A stretch of 64,000 nt of DNA from Lachnospiraceae bacterium MD335 (GCA_000403335.2 KE159631.1:149110-213109), one strand, 5' to 3'. Positions 1 to 8,495 are shown, numbered from the stretch's first letter. Translations and numbers: made by a program. Notes: a model not told the origin generated them from the sequence alone.

Positions 1-1
1 T

Positions 2-136
2 ATTGCGCCTTTAATAGAAGAAACCATCCAAAAACTGGAGCGCGGCGAGGCGGTTGAGAAAGTGCAGTATGTCGACGAAACGTATTTTGATTATAAAATG
101 GATATAGGAACATTGCTTTTGGACAGGGAGTATTGA
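2..136 (+). CDS. 3' end of an unidentified protein (partial)
   Basis: The reading frame is open from the window edge to TGA at 134-136 and encodes the last 44 residues, ending DIGTLLLDREY. The tail has a charged helix (IEETIQKLERGEAVEKVQYV) and then an aromatic, acidic segment. This resembles the C-terminus of a periplasmic-binding-protein-type fold (sugar-binding protein or LacI-type regulator), but the piece is too short to decide. An intrinsic terminator follows 14 bp after the stop, so this is the last gene of its transcript. The identity is a guess; only the coding call is supported. Confidence 0.6.
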   Translation: MAPLIEETIQKLERGEAVEKVQYVDETYFDYKMDIGTLLLDREY

Positions 137-150
137 CAAAAGGAATAAGA

Positions 151-192
151 AACAGGGCAGACTTTCCGTTTTTAGCGGGCTGCCCTGTTTTT
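151..192 (+). terminator. Intrinsic terminator
   Basis: A perfect 10-bp stem AACAGGGCAG / CTGCCCTGTT (151-160 and 180-189) closes a 19-nt loop and runs into a T tract. It lies just after the partial gene ending at 136. The convergent thrH-like gene ends at 213, so the hairpin may also limit transcription from that side. Confidence 0.85.
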
Positions 193-212
193 ATGTGATT
201 TAAATGCCGCAC

Positions 213-815
213 CTAAATCATTGCCTTTTTGATTGCCGCCATCAGTTCATCGTAGGTATCAAACGCCGGAAGTTCCGGATTGTCCGCCTTGATTTTGTCA
301 GGGCTTTTGAATAGAAAGCCTGCTTTGCCTGCTTTAATCATTGCGAGATCGTTATAGCTGTCGCCGCTTGCAATCGTTTCGTAGCCAATGGACTGCAGCG
401 CTTTTACGGTTGTGAGCTTTGACTGCTCGCAGCGCATTTTAAAGCCCGTAATTTCCCCGTTTGGCGCAACTTCGAGTGAGTTGCAGAAAATTGTGGGCCA
501 GCCGAGTTTTTTCATTAACGGTGTGGCAAACTGTTCAAAGGTGTCGCTGATAATAATGACCTGCGTAATGGAGCGCAATTCGTCCAAAAACTCCTTTGCG
601 CCGGGGATTGGGTCAATTTTGGCGATGGTTTCCTGGATTTCCTTTAAGCCGAGTCCGTGCTCTTTGAGTATACCGAGACGCCATGTCATAAGCTTGTCGT
701 AGTCCGGCTCGTCGCGGGTTGTTTTTTTGAGTTCGGGAATGCCGCTCGCCTCGGCGAATGCAATCCAAATTTCAGGCACGAGTACGCCCTCTAAGTCTAA
801 GCATGTTACGTACAT
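213..815 (-). CDS. thrH: ThrH-type HAD phosphatase (phosphoserine phosphatase / homoserine phosphotransferase)
   Basis: A 200-residue HAD-superfamily enzyme of ThrH type. In that family the enzyme dephosphorylates phosphoserine and can transfer the phosphate to homoserine, linking serine and threonine synthesis. HAD motif I is D7-L-E-G-V, the ThrH-specific form with Glu at the second acidic position. Motif II is the IIISDTF strand (Ser90), and motif IV is GDSYND (about 151-156). Length matches the family (about 200-205 aa). A longer frame reaches 902, but the start at 815 is chosen because a GGAGG-type site lies 7-8 nt upstream and the family begins MYVTCLDLEG. It is a single gene, convergent with the partial gene at the left edge. 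It acts in the cytoplasm. The family call is firm; which of the two activities dominates is not visible. Confidence 0.88.
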   Translation of the reverse strand: MYVTCLDLEGVLVPEIWIAFAEASGIPELKKTTRDEPDYDKLMTWRLGILKEHGLGLKEIQETIAKIDPIPGAKEFLDELRSITQVIIISDTFEQFATPLMKKLGWPTIFCNSLEVAPNGEITGFKMRCEQSKLTTVKALQSIGYETIASGDSYNDLAMIKAGKAGFLFKSPDKIKADNPELPAFDTYDELMAAIKKAMI

Positions 816-937
816 ATATAAATCCTCCGTGATAAGCTGTATTCTTTTTGAAACATGCCTATTATAGCATACTTTTTTGCGTGGGGAAAGTATTTTTCGC
901 AAAGGACTTCGATCACTTCGTCTGGTATATTAGATGG

Positions 938-1219
938 TTATTCAATAAGAGTCAAAGGGTAGAGAGACATAGCAAAACAATAAGTCGCAATGCACAAAAC
1001 ATAATAAAAGAAAAGAAAATATAAAATTATTTTTGCAAACTGATTTTGACGTTTCTGCCATTTTCGTTTTTGCACTGCACTTTTTATATATGGAAAAACG
1101 GTTGTAGTCAGGAAACTGCTGCAAAACAGGTTATTCGGAAGATGAATAAGGGAAGGTGATTTTTTTAAATATTCATATTCCTGTTGCTGTTGCAGTATTT
1201 TTTTCATTTGCTCATTCAT
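938..1219 (-). CDS. Small membrane protein, unknown function
   Basis: A 93-residue frame beginning MNEQMKKILQQQQEYEYL. The N-terminal third is polar and Gln-rich. The C-terminus holds one strongly hydrophobic stretch (about residues 67-85, IILYFLFFYYVLCIATYCF) preceded by a basic cluster, so it is probably a single-pass inner-membrane protein with its N-terminus in the cytoplasm. The start at 1219 has an AGAGGA site 6-7 nt upstream. A longer frame to 1330 has no comparable site. It lies downstream of the kinase gene on the same strand, about 200 bp away. No family is recognised and the gene call is moderate. Confidence 0.5.
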   Translation of the reverse strand: MNEQMKKILQQQQEYEYLKKSPSLIHLPNNLFCSSFLTTTVFPYIKSAVQKRKWQKRQNQFAKIILYFLFFYYVLCIATYCFAMSLYPLTLIE

Positions 1220-1423
1220 AGGCGTCCTCTTTTCCTGTTTTTTTAATGTACAGCCCGATGCAAATGTGAAAGACCGTATATAAAAGCTTTTCACATTAGA
1301 AATATGCCACTGAAGTGGTGCATAGGGCACGCGACGAGTAGTGGAAAATAAATCTTCCCTGCTTGATTATAGAAGTCACTCATTGGTATTAGAATGTGTC
1401 GTGACCAACATCCGATATAAGCA

Positions 1424-2632
1424 TTAAGAAAAAAGTCCTAAGTTGTAGGATACTATAAGGATGATTAGAACAATAAAAATTTTTAGGGTTAATCCAAGGC
1501 GGGGATAAGTACTCTTCCAATGCCCATATTGCGGAAATTTTTCTTCCAAATGAAATTTGCTAAATAGGACGAACAGAATGACAATTTGCATGAGCGAGAG
1601 AAGCATGGCAGATACGGAAGGAAACGGATTCGTCAAGCTGAGCGGTGCAACAATCAAATAAAAATAGTAGGTAATCGCAAGCGTCATCTTCCAGTATGTA
1701 TGGCTCCGAAATCCCGGAATCTTCCAAATCCATTTCGATAAGTTGCTGTCCTCCATTTGGATACCGCGCAGTGCGGCTGTTTTCAATTCCGATACATTCT
1801 TAAAACGATTTTCGTAGTTGGTTGTGCATTTATTGATAATACGCATCGTATTTTGGCTGAACTGCCGTTTGCGTGTGTTAATGTCTTCATTTTTCGGTGA
1901 TTGTCCTGTAAGCATATAGTAGAGAATACAGCCGAGTGAATAAATGTCAACGCGGTTTGTCGGATGTCTGAAATCCAAAATTTCCGGTGCGGCATAAGGT
2001 GTTGTTCCCATAACGGTCGTTACACTGTGATTCCACTTTTTCTGTTCCTTAGAAATATCAAAATCAATCAGCTTCATCCAAATATTTTGGGATGCAGGCG
2101 GTATGATGGAAATTTCCTGCCGCCATGCGGGAGCGTTCGTTAAAAGAATATTTTGGGGTGAAATATCGTTATGCGTCAGATTGATTTTGTGCAGCGCTTC
2201 CAAGGCTTCGCAGAGTTGGCAAATATAAATCAAAGCATCTCGTTCACGAAAACAGCCATATTGCGCAACCGTTTCCTCCAAAGAGATGGAGCGTTGGGCA
2301 TAATTCAGACAATCGGGCGCTTTAATAAATTCGCTAATGGAAAGAAAATGCCCCTGCCGTTCCCAGGCACAGTAGACAGCTTCTAAATTCGGATGAAAAA
2401 TGGTGCTGATTTTCTGATAGATCAGCGCCTGTTCGTAGGAGAGTTCCTTGATAATGACACTGCTCTCCTGCGGGGCAAGCGTCAGATATTCTTTTTTGAT
2501 GTCCGCCAGATAAACATGATGCGGATATTTGTCATATTTTGTACCGGAAGAAATTAAGTTTAGCTTTTCATCAAAGTCAAAAAAATTCTTTAAATCATCG
2601 CGAAATAAATCAATGCTGCTTTCCGTTACCAT
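1424..2632 (-). CDS. Ser/Thr protein kinase-like protein with C-terminal membrane segments
   Basis: A 402-residue eukaryotic-type kinase. Visible landmarks: the ATP-anchoring Lys62 in VIIKEL, a catalytic loop written H154-N-D156 in place of HRD with Asn161 downstream, a metal-binding D190-F-D in place of DFG, and an activation/APE segment GTTPYAAPEIL (209-219). The catalytic Asp, Asn and metal Asp are all kept, so activity is plausible despite the altered signatures. After the domain come three hydrophobic segments and no extracellular sensor, so the kinase domain is probably cytoplasmic and membrane-tethered. The start at 2632 has AGAGGAG 8 nt upstream. It overlaps the end of the HTH gene by 23 bp, which suggests translational coupling. 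The substrate is unknown; the HTH partner is the obvious candidate (inference). Confidence 0.82.
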   Translation of the reverse strand: MVTESSIDLFRDDLKNFFDFDEKLNLISSGTKYDKYPHHVYLADIKKEYLTLAPQESSVIIKELSYEQALIYQKISTIFHPNLEAVYCAWERQGHFLSISEFIKAPDCLNYAQRSISLEETVAQYGCFRERDALIYICQLCEALEALHKINLTHNDISPQNILLTNAPAWRQEISIIPPASQNIWMKLIDFDISKEQKKWNHSVTTVMGTTPYAAPEILDFRHPTNRVDIYSLGCILYYMLTGQSPKNEDINTRKRQFSQNTMRIINKCTTNYENRFKNVSELKTAALRGIQMEDSNLSKWIWKIPGFRSHTYWKMTLAITYYFYLIVAPLSLTNPFPSVSAMLLSLMQIVILFVLFSKFHLEEKFPQYGHWKSTYPRLGLTLKIFIVLIILIVSYNLGLFS

Positions 2633-3086
2633 ATTTGCTTTCTCCTCTGTATAGTTCTTTTGCGTCAGGCGATATCGGGTCATAACCGTCTGTCATTAAA
2701 AATCGGTCTGTTTCCTCCAATGATTTTTGATCATGGATTGCCTTGATAATGTGGCAGTCACGCTTGTTTCGCGCATAGAGCATTGTTTCACCGAGATATT
2801 TGAGCGTATCCTGTATTTTGTCGCAGTCGTAGTGCAGTGTGATAAAGATTGTTAAAAGATTGTCACGACCGAATTTCTTGCGACCATTGAAAAACTCACT
2901 CAGCTGCGACCCGTGAATCCCGCAAGCCGCCGAAAATTGGCTGCGGCTTGGAAAAGCTGCGTCGATATCGTTTGCGATTTGGGTGCGTATCCGGGATTCG
3001 TCGATGCTGTCAATGGCATTGATGGAAGCGTCAGTAATGGCGCCGTTTTTGATGTCTTTTAGAATTTTATCGGTCTGTATGCCCAT
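2610..3086 (-). CDS. HTH-domain protein paired with the kinase
   Basis: A 158-residue protein with a central Cro/XRE-like helix-turn-helix around AACGIHGSQLSEFFNGRKKF (about residues 53-74), where FFNGRKKFGRDNLLTIF matches the usual recognition-helix and following segment. The C-terminal half is helical, contains the conserved-looking pieces LKYLGETMLYARNKRD and FLMTDGYDPI, and may sense or bind the kinase. The start at 3086 was chosen because AAAGGAA lies upstream. A good minus-strand promoter sits at 3149-3177. It is the first gene of a two-gene operon with the kinase. The DNA target is unknown. A regulator whose output is set by its coupled kinase is an inference from overlap and order. 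Confidence 0.72.
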   Translation of the reverse strand: MGIQTDKILKDIKNGAITDASINAIDSIDESRIRTQIANDIDAAFPSRSQFSAACGIHGSQLSEFFNGRKKFGRDNLLTIFITLHYDCDKIQDTLKYLGETMLYARNKRDCHIIKAIHDQKSLEETDRFLMTDGYDPISPDAKELYRGESKYGNGKQH

Positions 3087-3148
3087 GGAAATGAAGTTCC
3101 TTTCGTTTTGTTTTAGAAGCAAAGTAAAATAGTGGTAAATCGAAATAC

Positions 3149-3177
3149 AGTATATAAGGTTTTGGGGGAAGTTGCAA
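3149..3177 (-). promoter_or_regulatory. Promoter of the HTH-kinase operon
   Basis: Read on the minus strand, TTGCAA is followed by a 17-nt spacer and TATACT, about 65 bp upstream of the HTH gene start. Spacing and hexamers fit a sigma-A promoter. The rest of the 374-bp gap (3087-3460) is AT-rich and otherwise holds only the terminator at 3366-3398. Confidence 0.6.
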
Positions 3178-3365
3178 GAGAGGAAATGTAAAATATAATA
3201 AAAAATGATAAAAGTATAAAAAGGCGTTCACTGACAGTTAATGACAGGAATAGATAAATGATTATAATAAAAATAATTGATAAAATATGAATAGTTAACA
3301 GGAGAAAGAGACAATGAGAAAAATTGATACTGGCGCTTATGAGTGTAAGAATGTTTTTTTGTGAA

Positions 3366-3398
3366 CTTAAAAAGACGTGCAGTGATACTTGCACGTCT
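3366..3398 (-). terminator. Intrinsic terminator after the XRE gene
   Basis: A perfect 9-bp stem AGACGTGCA / TGCACGTCT (3373-3381 and 3390-3398) with an 8-nt loop. On the minus strand it is followed by a short T run. It lies about 60 bp after the stop of the XRE regulator gene. Confidence 0.7.
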
Positions 3399-3460
3399 GA
3401 CATCGAAAACATGGTAGATGCATGCTGCATTGGGCATAAAAAATAGAACAAAATAATATG

Positions 3461-3760
3461 TTAAAGGTTGATTGCTTTGAGAAAATGGTGTAAAGCGTTT
3501 CGCTGTTCTGGTGAAAGGCGGTAAATTTCAGCAATAAGAGGATCTCGGAAAAAATCATTGGATAACTGGTCGTCAAAAAAATCTTTTAATGAAATATCAA
3601 GTGTATCACATAAGAGGGATAAAATTTCCACGGTTGGATTTTTATTTCCAAGTTCAACCTCCCGCAGATAACTTTGCGAAATTCCGGAAAGATTTGCAAG
3701 TTTGTTTACACTATATCCTTTGAGTGTTCTAAAGTGTGTGATTCGTTTACTTATTTCCAT
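3461..3760 (-). CDS. XRE-family transcriptional regulator
   Basis: A compact 99-residue repressor-type protein. Residues 1-60 are a classic Cro/C1 helix-turn-helix (RITHFRTLKGYSVNKLANLSGISQSYLREVELGNKNPTVEIL). The short C-terminal part (DPLIAEIYRLSPEQRNALHHFLKAI) is typical of small self-dimerising regulators. The ribosome site AAAGGAC lies just upstream. The gene is divergent from the zinc-ribbon gene at 4107, and a 20-bp palindrome sits between the -35 and -10 of that gene's promoter. Control of the divergent gene, and perhaps of itself, is therefore likely (inference). A possible own promoter, TTGATA-18-TATAAA, reads on the minus strand at 3778-3807. Confidence 0.85.
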   Translation of the reverse strand: MEISKRITHFRTLKGYSVNKLANLSGISQSYLREVELGNKNPTVEILSLLCDTLDISLKDFFDDQLSNDFFRDPLIAEIYRLSPEQRNALHHFLKAINL

Positions 3761-3939
3761 GAAAATAGTCCTTTCAATTTATAGATATATATTAATTAGA
3801 ATATCAAAATGAGAAGAAAATAATAATTTTTATAAAATTAGCAGTATATATTTATAAGTTTAATAATTTGTATTTGAATAAATATTGTCTATATATCGTT
3901 TTTCTCGTTTGAAGGTTATTTGATATATTTCTATAAATA

Positions 3940-3968
3940 TTGACATTTATATTTATAAATGTAATAAT
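3940..3968 (+). promoter_or_regulatory. Promoter of the zinc-ribbon operon
   Basis: TTGACA (3940-3945), a 17-nt spacer and AATAAT (3963-3968), about 140 bp upstream of the gene at 4107. The spacer is almost entirely filled by a palindrome (see the operator entry). Confidence 0.6.
3943..3962 (+). promoter_or_regulatory. Candidate operator palindrome
   Basis: A perfect inverted repeat ACATTTATA-TT-TATAAATGT, with 9-bp arms around a 2-bp centre. It starts inside the -35 box and ends one base before the -10. A dimeric repressor bound here would block polymerase. The divergent XRE gene is the natural candidate for the protein that binds it. Confidence 0.55.
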
Positions 3969-4106
3969 GTCTCTATAATACTAAGTGAAATTTTTTTGCA
4001 AAAAAGGAGGGAGATTAAAAACAGGAGTAATTATGATTCGTACTTTTATATAACAAAATGTATTAAAAAAGGGGCATGTAATACGCCAATGGAGGTATGG
4101 AGAATT

Positions 4107-6188
4107 ATGACAAAATATGATATTGCAGGGAATGCGGTTCAAATACCAACAGAAGTCGAAAATGAAAGGTATGTAAGACAAAGTATAGCGAATCTGATCG
4201 GGGATATTGGAGGAACTTTTGACGCATGGTATTCATCGCAGTCAGATTGTGCTTCGGTAAATAGAAATGCAGGAACTGTTTTGGAAAAAGCAATCGGACC
4301 TTTGGTCAGAAAAGCGGTAAAAATGCTTAGCGATCAAGGTGTTTATTCAATCGATGAAAAAATTTTTATCAGTAAATATCTTAATGGATTTACTGATGAA
4401 TTTTACGATGTTTTGGATGATATGATGGATCGAATTTCTGATATTGATGATCAGCTGGAAGAGGAGCAAAGATATCGTCAGGTCAGAAAAGCAAGCAGAG
4501 GACGTGTTGTAGGCGGCGGCTTTGGTTTAGGCGGCGCACTTAAGGGAATGGCAACTGCCGGTGTGATGAATGCAGCAACAGGAATGGCTCATTCTTTGGG
4601 AAATGCAGTCGGGAATATGGGTTCGAGTATCTCTGCCGGCGCAAATAAAACCGCTGTTTATAAAAATGCCAAAGCACCGCTTCGGGAAGCACTCATAAAC
4701 TGCGGCTATAGCGTTGGAAATGCAATTAGAAATGCATTGGAGCATGAAGCAAATGTAAAATGCAAATATGTTACTGCCACGGAAAGCGCTCAGGCGGAGG
4801 CAATCCTACAAAACTATGCACAAGGTAGAATACCGGAGCCACAGAGAAAAAATCAAATGCTTCAGGCGCTTATGCTTAATCCATATAATACCGAAATCTA
4901 TGAAGCTATCTGGAATGATTTTGGAGATGGGAATGGCGATTTAAGAAAAATGTCATTATATTTTGGGTGCGGATTGGAACAGCGAATACAAGTGATGGCA
5001 TGTAAGTATGGGGACGATGTTTTTAATGCTGACTGTGGAGAATATCTTAGTGCATTTAATAAAACAGGGGCAATTGTCCGAAACGAAGCAAATATCAGAG
5101 ATTCACTAAAAAAGATGGAGCAATATTGTCAAGAACATGATATTGAGGAAAATCTTATACCTAAAATTTCGCTTTGCAAGGAATTACTTCAAACAGCAGA
5201 TTTAGAGAATAGAACTGTTGAGGGTGTTTTATATTCGACAAGAGAAATAGCTAATAGCGTAAAATCTGATTATTTGAAATTTTACAATAATATTCAGGGT
5301 AAGGACTTAACAGATAACGAGCAGTATCAAGAAATTTGTGATAAGACTTATGATAGTGAAGAATTTAACGCTATATGTCGCTCGTTATGTGAAAATGAAA
5401 GGTTATTGAGAACTCCTGAAAGAATCAGAGATAATCTATGGAGTATTTTTACTGACAGATTAGATGAAGCAACATTGACAAATTTTAGATTAAACGTTGT
5501 AGAGCGATTTGGAATATTTGAACAACACGAAGTCATGGTAAGGACAATTACCCAAATGCCAGCGGAAGAGATTCCGTTATTCGTGATTGAACGTTCCAAT
5601 AATGGTAAATCGGGTGTTATGGTAACGGATAGAAACTTACGAATTTATTCAAAGGGATTGCTATTCTCGGAAAATCAAATCTTTGATATTAGAAAAATAA
5701 AGGGAATCGAATGCGTTGGCAGGGACAAGTTTATGATTATTATAGATGGTGCAGATTCCGTTAATGTAAGCTTCAAAGTCAGAAATGTTACAGATGAAAA
5801 GCAAATTATTTTTGCAGATACATTTGAGCGGGCTATCCAAATAGTAAATAATTTATATCCATTACATCTTCAAAATCTATATAGAATTTTATATAGTGTT
5901 GTGACTTGTACTTGCGGGACGAGGCTTTTGCCGAATGAGAAAGTCTGTCCTACATGCCAAAAAATGTTGAAACGGAATGGTGAATTTGTAGAAACAGAGT
6001 ATTGTCCAAATTGTGGTTCCCTTTTGCAGAAAGGAAAAAAATTTTGTTCAAATTGTGGATTTCATTTAATTGTCAGCAGTGAGAATGATTTGAATGTTGT
6101 AGCTTTAATTATGCAATGTCCTAATTGCGGTAATTCCATTAACGCAGGCAAAAAATTTTGTACAAGATGCGGGACTAAAATACAATAG
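4107..6188 (+). CDS. Zinc-ribbon protein with Gly-rich and PH-like regions, unknown function
   Basis: A 693-residue protein, no named family recognised. From N to C: a helical region; a Gly/Ala-rich amphipathic stretch (about 134-185, GGGFGLGGALKGMATAGV...) that could touch or enter a membrane; a long helical middle; a beta-rich segment (about 480-570, VMVTDRNLRIYSKG...IIIDGADSVNVSF) that resembles a bacterial PH-like domain; and three C-terminal zinc-ribbon units with CxCG...CPTC, CPNC...CSNC and CPNC...CTRC. The start at 4107 has GGAG 8 nt upstream; a longer frame begins at 3996 without a clear site. It is the first gene of a likely operon with the small membrane protein at 6199 and the zinc-ribbon membrane protein at 6500. 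It is probably repressed by the divergent XRE regulator. Confidence 0.8.
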   Translation: MTKYDIAGNAVQIPTEVENERYVRQSIANLIGDIGGTFDAWYSSQSDCASVNRNAGTVLEKAIGPLVRKAVKMLSDQGVYSIDEKIFISKYLNGFTDEFYDVLDDMMDRISDIDDQLEEEQRYRQVRKASRGRVVGGGFGLGGALKGMATAGVMNAATGMAHSLGNAVGNMGSSISAGANKTAVYKNAKAPLREALINCGYSVGNAIRNALEHEANVKCKYVTATESAQAEAILQNYAQGRIPEPQRKNQMLQALMLNPYNTEIYEAIWNDFGDGNGDLRKMSLYFGCGLEQRIQVMACKYGDDVFNADCGEYLSAFNKTGAIVRNEANIRDSLKKMEQYCQEHDIEENLIPKISLCKELLQTADLENRTVEGVLYSTREIANSVKSDYLKFYNNIQGKDLTDNEQYQEICDKTYDSEEFNAICRSLCENERLLRTPERIRDNLWSIFTDRLDEATLTNFRLNVVERFGIFEQHEVMVRTITQMPAEEIPLFVIERSNNGKSGVMVTDRNLRIYSKGLLFSENQIFDIRKIKGIECVGRDKFMIIIDGADSVNVSFKVRNVTDEKQIIFADTFERAIQIVNNLYPLHLQNLYRILYSVVTCTCGTRLLPNEKVCPTCQKMLKRNGEFVETEYCPNCGSLLQKGKKFCSNCGFHLIVSSENDLNVVALIMQCPNCGNSINAGKKFCTRCGTKIQ

Positions 6189-6198
6189 GAGGGAAATC

Positions 6199-6366
6199 AT
6201 GGGATACCTTATACCGACTGTAATAGTGACAGTGATCTTAAATAGAATGTATCATAAAATTTTTAGGGTAACGTATTTTAGTTTACAGGCAGTGATATTT
6301 GAATGGCTTGCCTGTTTTATAATAAGTACGTGGAAAGTAGGTGGACTATTGGGCAGTATTTTATGA
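6199..6366 (+). CDS. Small hydrophobic protein (55 aa)
   Basis: An ATG with a full AGGAGGG site 6 nt upstream opens a 55-codon frame, MGYLIPTVIVTVILNRMY..., ending in TGA at 6364-6366. Two hydrophobic stretches (about 3-14 and 29-43) suggest a small inner-membrane protein. It starts 10 bp after the zinc-ribbon gene, so it is almost certainly co-transcribed. No homologue is recognised. The strong ribosome site and tight spacing are the evidence that it is real. Confidence 0.55.
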   Translation: MGYLIPTVIVTVILNRMYHKIFRVTYFSLQAVIFEWLACFIISTWKVGGLLGSIL

Positions 6367-6499
6367 TATATCTTTGATGTAGTAATGTGGTTATCTCCTT
6401 TGGAAAACGAGAAGGATGTATCAGCTGTTATGAACGGAAAGACCCGGTAGAGTGACTTGCATCAAAAATATTATAAATAGTAGGAGGAGAGAGGCTGTT

Positions 6500-8326
6500 A
6501 TGAGTAAGAGATGTCCTAATTGTGGGGTTGAATTAGAGGATAATGCTTTGTTTTGCGATGAGTGTGGTACACAGCTGACACAGTCGGCTGCGCTACCAAC
6601 ATCACAAGCAGCTGAATTATCCAATATTAATTTACAATCAACGTCCACACTTTCGCCAACGGATGATATGAAAAATTCCGGATTAGGAATTGCGGCTATG
6701 GTATGCGGCATTATATCGCTCTGCACATTGGGAATTTTTTTCCTGCCTGAGATTATAGGATTGGTTTTAGGTATAATTGCAATGGGTAATAAGAGCAAAA
6801 AGCATAATTTTGCAGTAGTAGGAATCGTTACTTCCGCGATTGCTTTTGTGCTTGTTATTGTAATTCTTTTAATACCATCGACTGATAATATTGAAGCGGA
6901 ACTTATCAACATGGAAACATTAGATGCTACTGATGAGTTGATTGATGAGGATGATGAAATACTAGAGGAAATATCAGCTAAAGCAAAGACAGATGAGGTG
7001 CAGAGCGTAATTCCGGAAACGCAGAATGAACAGAAAGATGAGCCTGATGTGGTACAGTTTGATTATAGATATATCAGCAGTATTCAGGCATCATCGGAAC
7101 TGACGGATTCAACAAAAACTTATAGGGTGGAAGCAGTGCTTGATGGGAATAAGGAAACCTGTTGGAGTGAGGGAACAGATGGCATAGGAGTGGGTGAGGT
7201 TATTACCATTAATTTTACACGACCTGTGTACATATCAGAAGTGGCATTTTTGAATGGTTATATGAAGAATGAAACCGTTTATAATGCCAACGGAAAATTA
7301 AAGCGTGTTGAACTTGGATTCGAGGGGGAGAAATATGAGGCTGAGTTTGACGACTTGCAGTATCACGAGGTTGAGAATACGTTATATAGCGATCGGTTTG
7401 CACTGGACGCTCCTGTCCGCACGCAGTTTTTATCAATTATGATTTTAGATGCGCAGAAGGGATCAAAATATGATGATATTTGCCTGACGGATTTGGCTAT
7501 ATGGGGATATGCGGACGATACGGATGGTGCAAATGTGCCTGACATTGTTTTACCAGCGGCATCGTATTCCTGGATGAAAGGTGGCAATGAGGATGCGTAT
7601 GGAGCAGACATTACCGTTTTGTATGAAAGCGATGGTAAGATAAGAATGACAGGAGAATGTTGGAACAGTGTGGAAGTTGTAAAGATTGATGCTGTTGCCG
7701 TAGCTGTCGATGCAAATGGAAGCCTCCAATTTGTAGGAGATGTTTGGCTTAGTGAGCCCGGTTTCAGCGAGTCTGATGAAAAGCTAATTGGCAATGTTGT
7801 TTTATCCGTTTCGCCGATGCGGCAGAACGAGATCCAAATTAAGCAGGGAGGTGAAATAGGCGGTGTAACATCTTCATTTTCGGGGACATATCAGGCAGCA
7901 GGGGGAGAAGAAACTTTTGACATCTATGATGTATATAGGAATGTGATTTATGAAGTTGCTATGATGTATGGAAGCGATTGTGAGTATGCATTGTATGATT
8001 TGGATCATGATGGCACTGTGGAACTGATTACATCGCAGGGAACCAGTGATGCGGATTGGTTCAATACGGTATATACAGTAGACGATAGCGGAATGCCGGT
8101 TGAAGTCAGGTCGTTTTATGGTTTGGTGTCCTTGTATGCTGCCGAAACCGGAAATGGTATTTACTCTGTATACGGGCACATGGGGTATCAGCAGGTAGAA
8201 TGGATTGTGAAGAATGGTGATGAATTATATACGGAAATAATATTGTCGGAAGAAACCGAGGATTATTATGAAAATGACAATCCGATTAAAATGGTAGGGA
8301 TTGATGAGGATATTGAGGATTATTAA
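6500..8326 (+). CDS. Zinc-ribbon membrane protein with a discoidin-like glycan-binding domain
   Basis: A 608-residue protein. The N-terminus is a zinc ribbon (CPNCG...CDECG, residues 5-25). A DUF4190-like pair of membrane helices follows (about 60-135, ending AIAFVLVIVILL), then an acidic linker. Next is a discoidin-like beta-sandwich of the NADase-type glycan-binding kind (about 190-350, with the signature AVLDGNKETCWSEG...VGEVITINF), then two further beta-rich domains, the last containing the Ca-binding-like YDLDHDGTVELI. Expected topology: ribbon in the cytoplasm, large domain outside. The start at 6500 has an AGGAGGAG-type site. It follows the small membrane protein by about 130 bp and shares zinc-ribbon architecture with the 4107 gene. 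A role in sensing or binding cell-wall glycans is an inference. Confidence 0.78.
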   Translation: MSKRCPNCGVELEDNALFCDECGTQLTQSAALPTSQAAELSNINLQSTSTLSPTDDMKNSGLGIAAMVCGIISLCTLGIFFLPEIIGLVLGIIAMGNKSKKHNFAVVGIVTSAIAFVLVIVILLIPSTDNIEAELINMETLDATDELIDEDDEILEEISAKAKTDEVQSVIPETQNEQKDEPDVVQFDYRYISSIQASSELTDSTKTYRVEAVLDGNKETCWSEGTDGIGVGEVITINFTRPVYISEVAFLNGYMKNETVYNANGKLKRVELGFEGEKYEAEFDDLQYHEVENTLYSDRFALDAPVRTQFLSIMILDAQKGSKYDDICLTDLAIWGYADDTDGANVPDIVLPAASYSWMKGGNEDAYGADITVLYESDGKIRMTGECWNSVEVVKIDAVAVAVDANGSLQFVGDVWLSEPGFSESDEKLIGNVVLSVSPMRQNEIQIKQGGEIGGVTSSFSGTYQAAGGEETFDIYDVYRNVIYEVAMMYGSDCEYALYDLDHDGTVELITSQGTSDADWFNTVYTVDDSGMPVEVRSFYGLVSLYAAETGNGIYSVYGHMGYQQVEWIVKNGDELYTEIILSEETEDYYENDNPIKMVGIDEDIEDY

Positions 8327-8400
8327 TATGATTAAAAACGGAACCAAAAGAAAGTCACTATGCTTACCTTTATAAAAACAAAATATAATATGTGAAAAAG

Positions 8401-8436
8401 GCAACATTGTACAATTAAGGGTGTTGCTTTCTTTCT
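8401..8436 (+). terminator. Probable intrinsic terminator
   Basis: A short stem GCAACA / TGTTGC (8401-8406 and 8422-8427) followed by a pyrimidine-rich TTTCTTTCT run. It lies 75 bp after the discoidin-domain gene. The 302-bp gap to the next start also holds a gene relic (8437-8495) and a promoter (8575-8603). Confidence 0.5.
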
Positions 8437-8495
8437 GTTTGGCGGAATCAATTATGAAAAGGATAAAGAGAACAAATGGCATAGCTTGTAACACG
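8437..8495 (+). pseudogene. Relic of the C-terminus of a PD-(D/E)XK family gene
   Basis: Translated, this stretch reads GGINYEKDKENKWHSL and then a stop. It is nearly the same as the C-terminus of the pseudogene ending at 9851 (VGINYEKDKENKQHSC...RHSL), and the DNA similarity extends past the stop codon. No other part of such a gene is present upstream. It is therefore the last remnant of a second, tandem copy of the downstream gene family. Confidence 0.7.
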
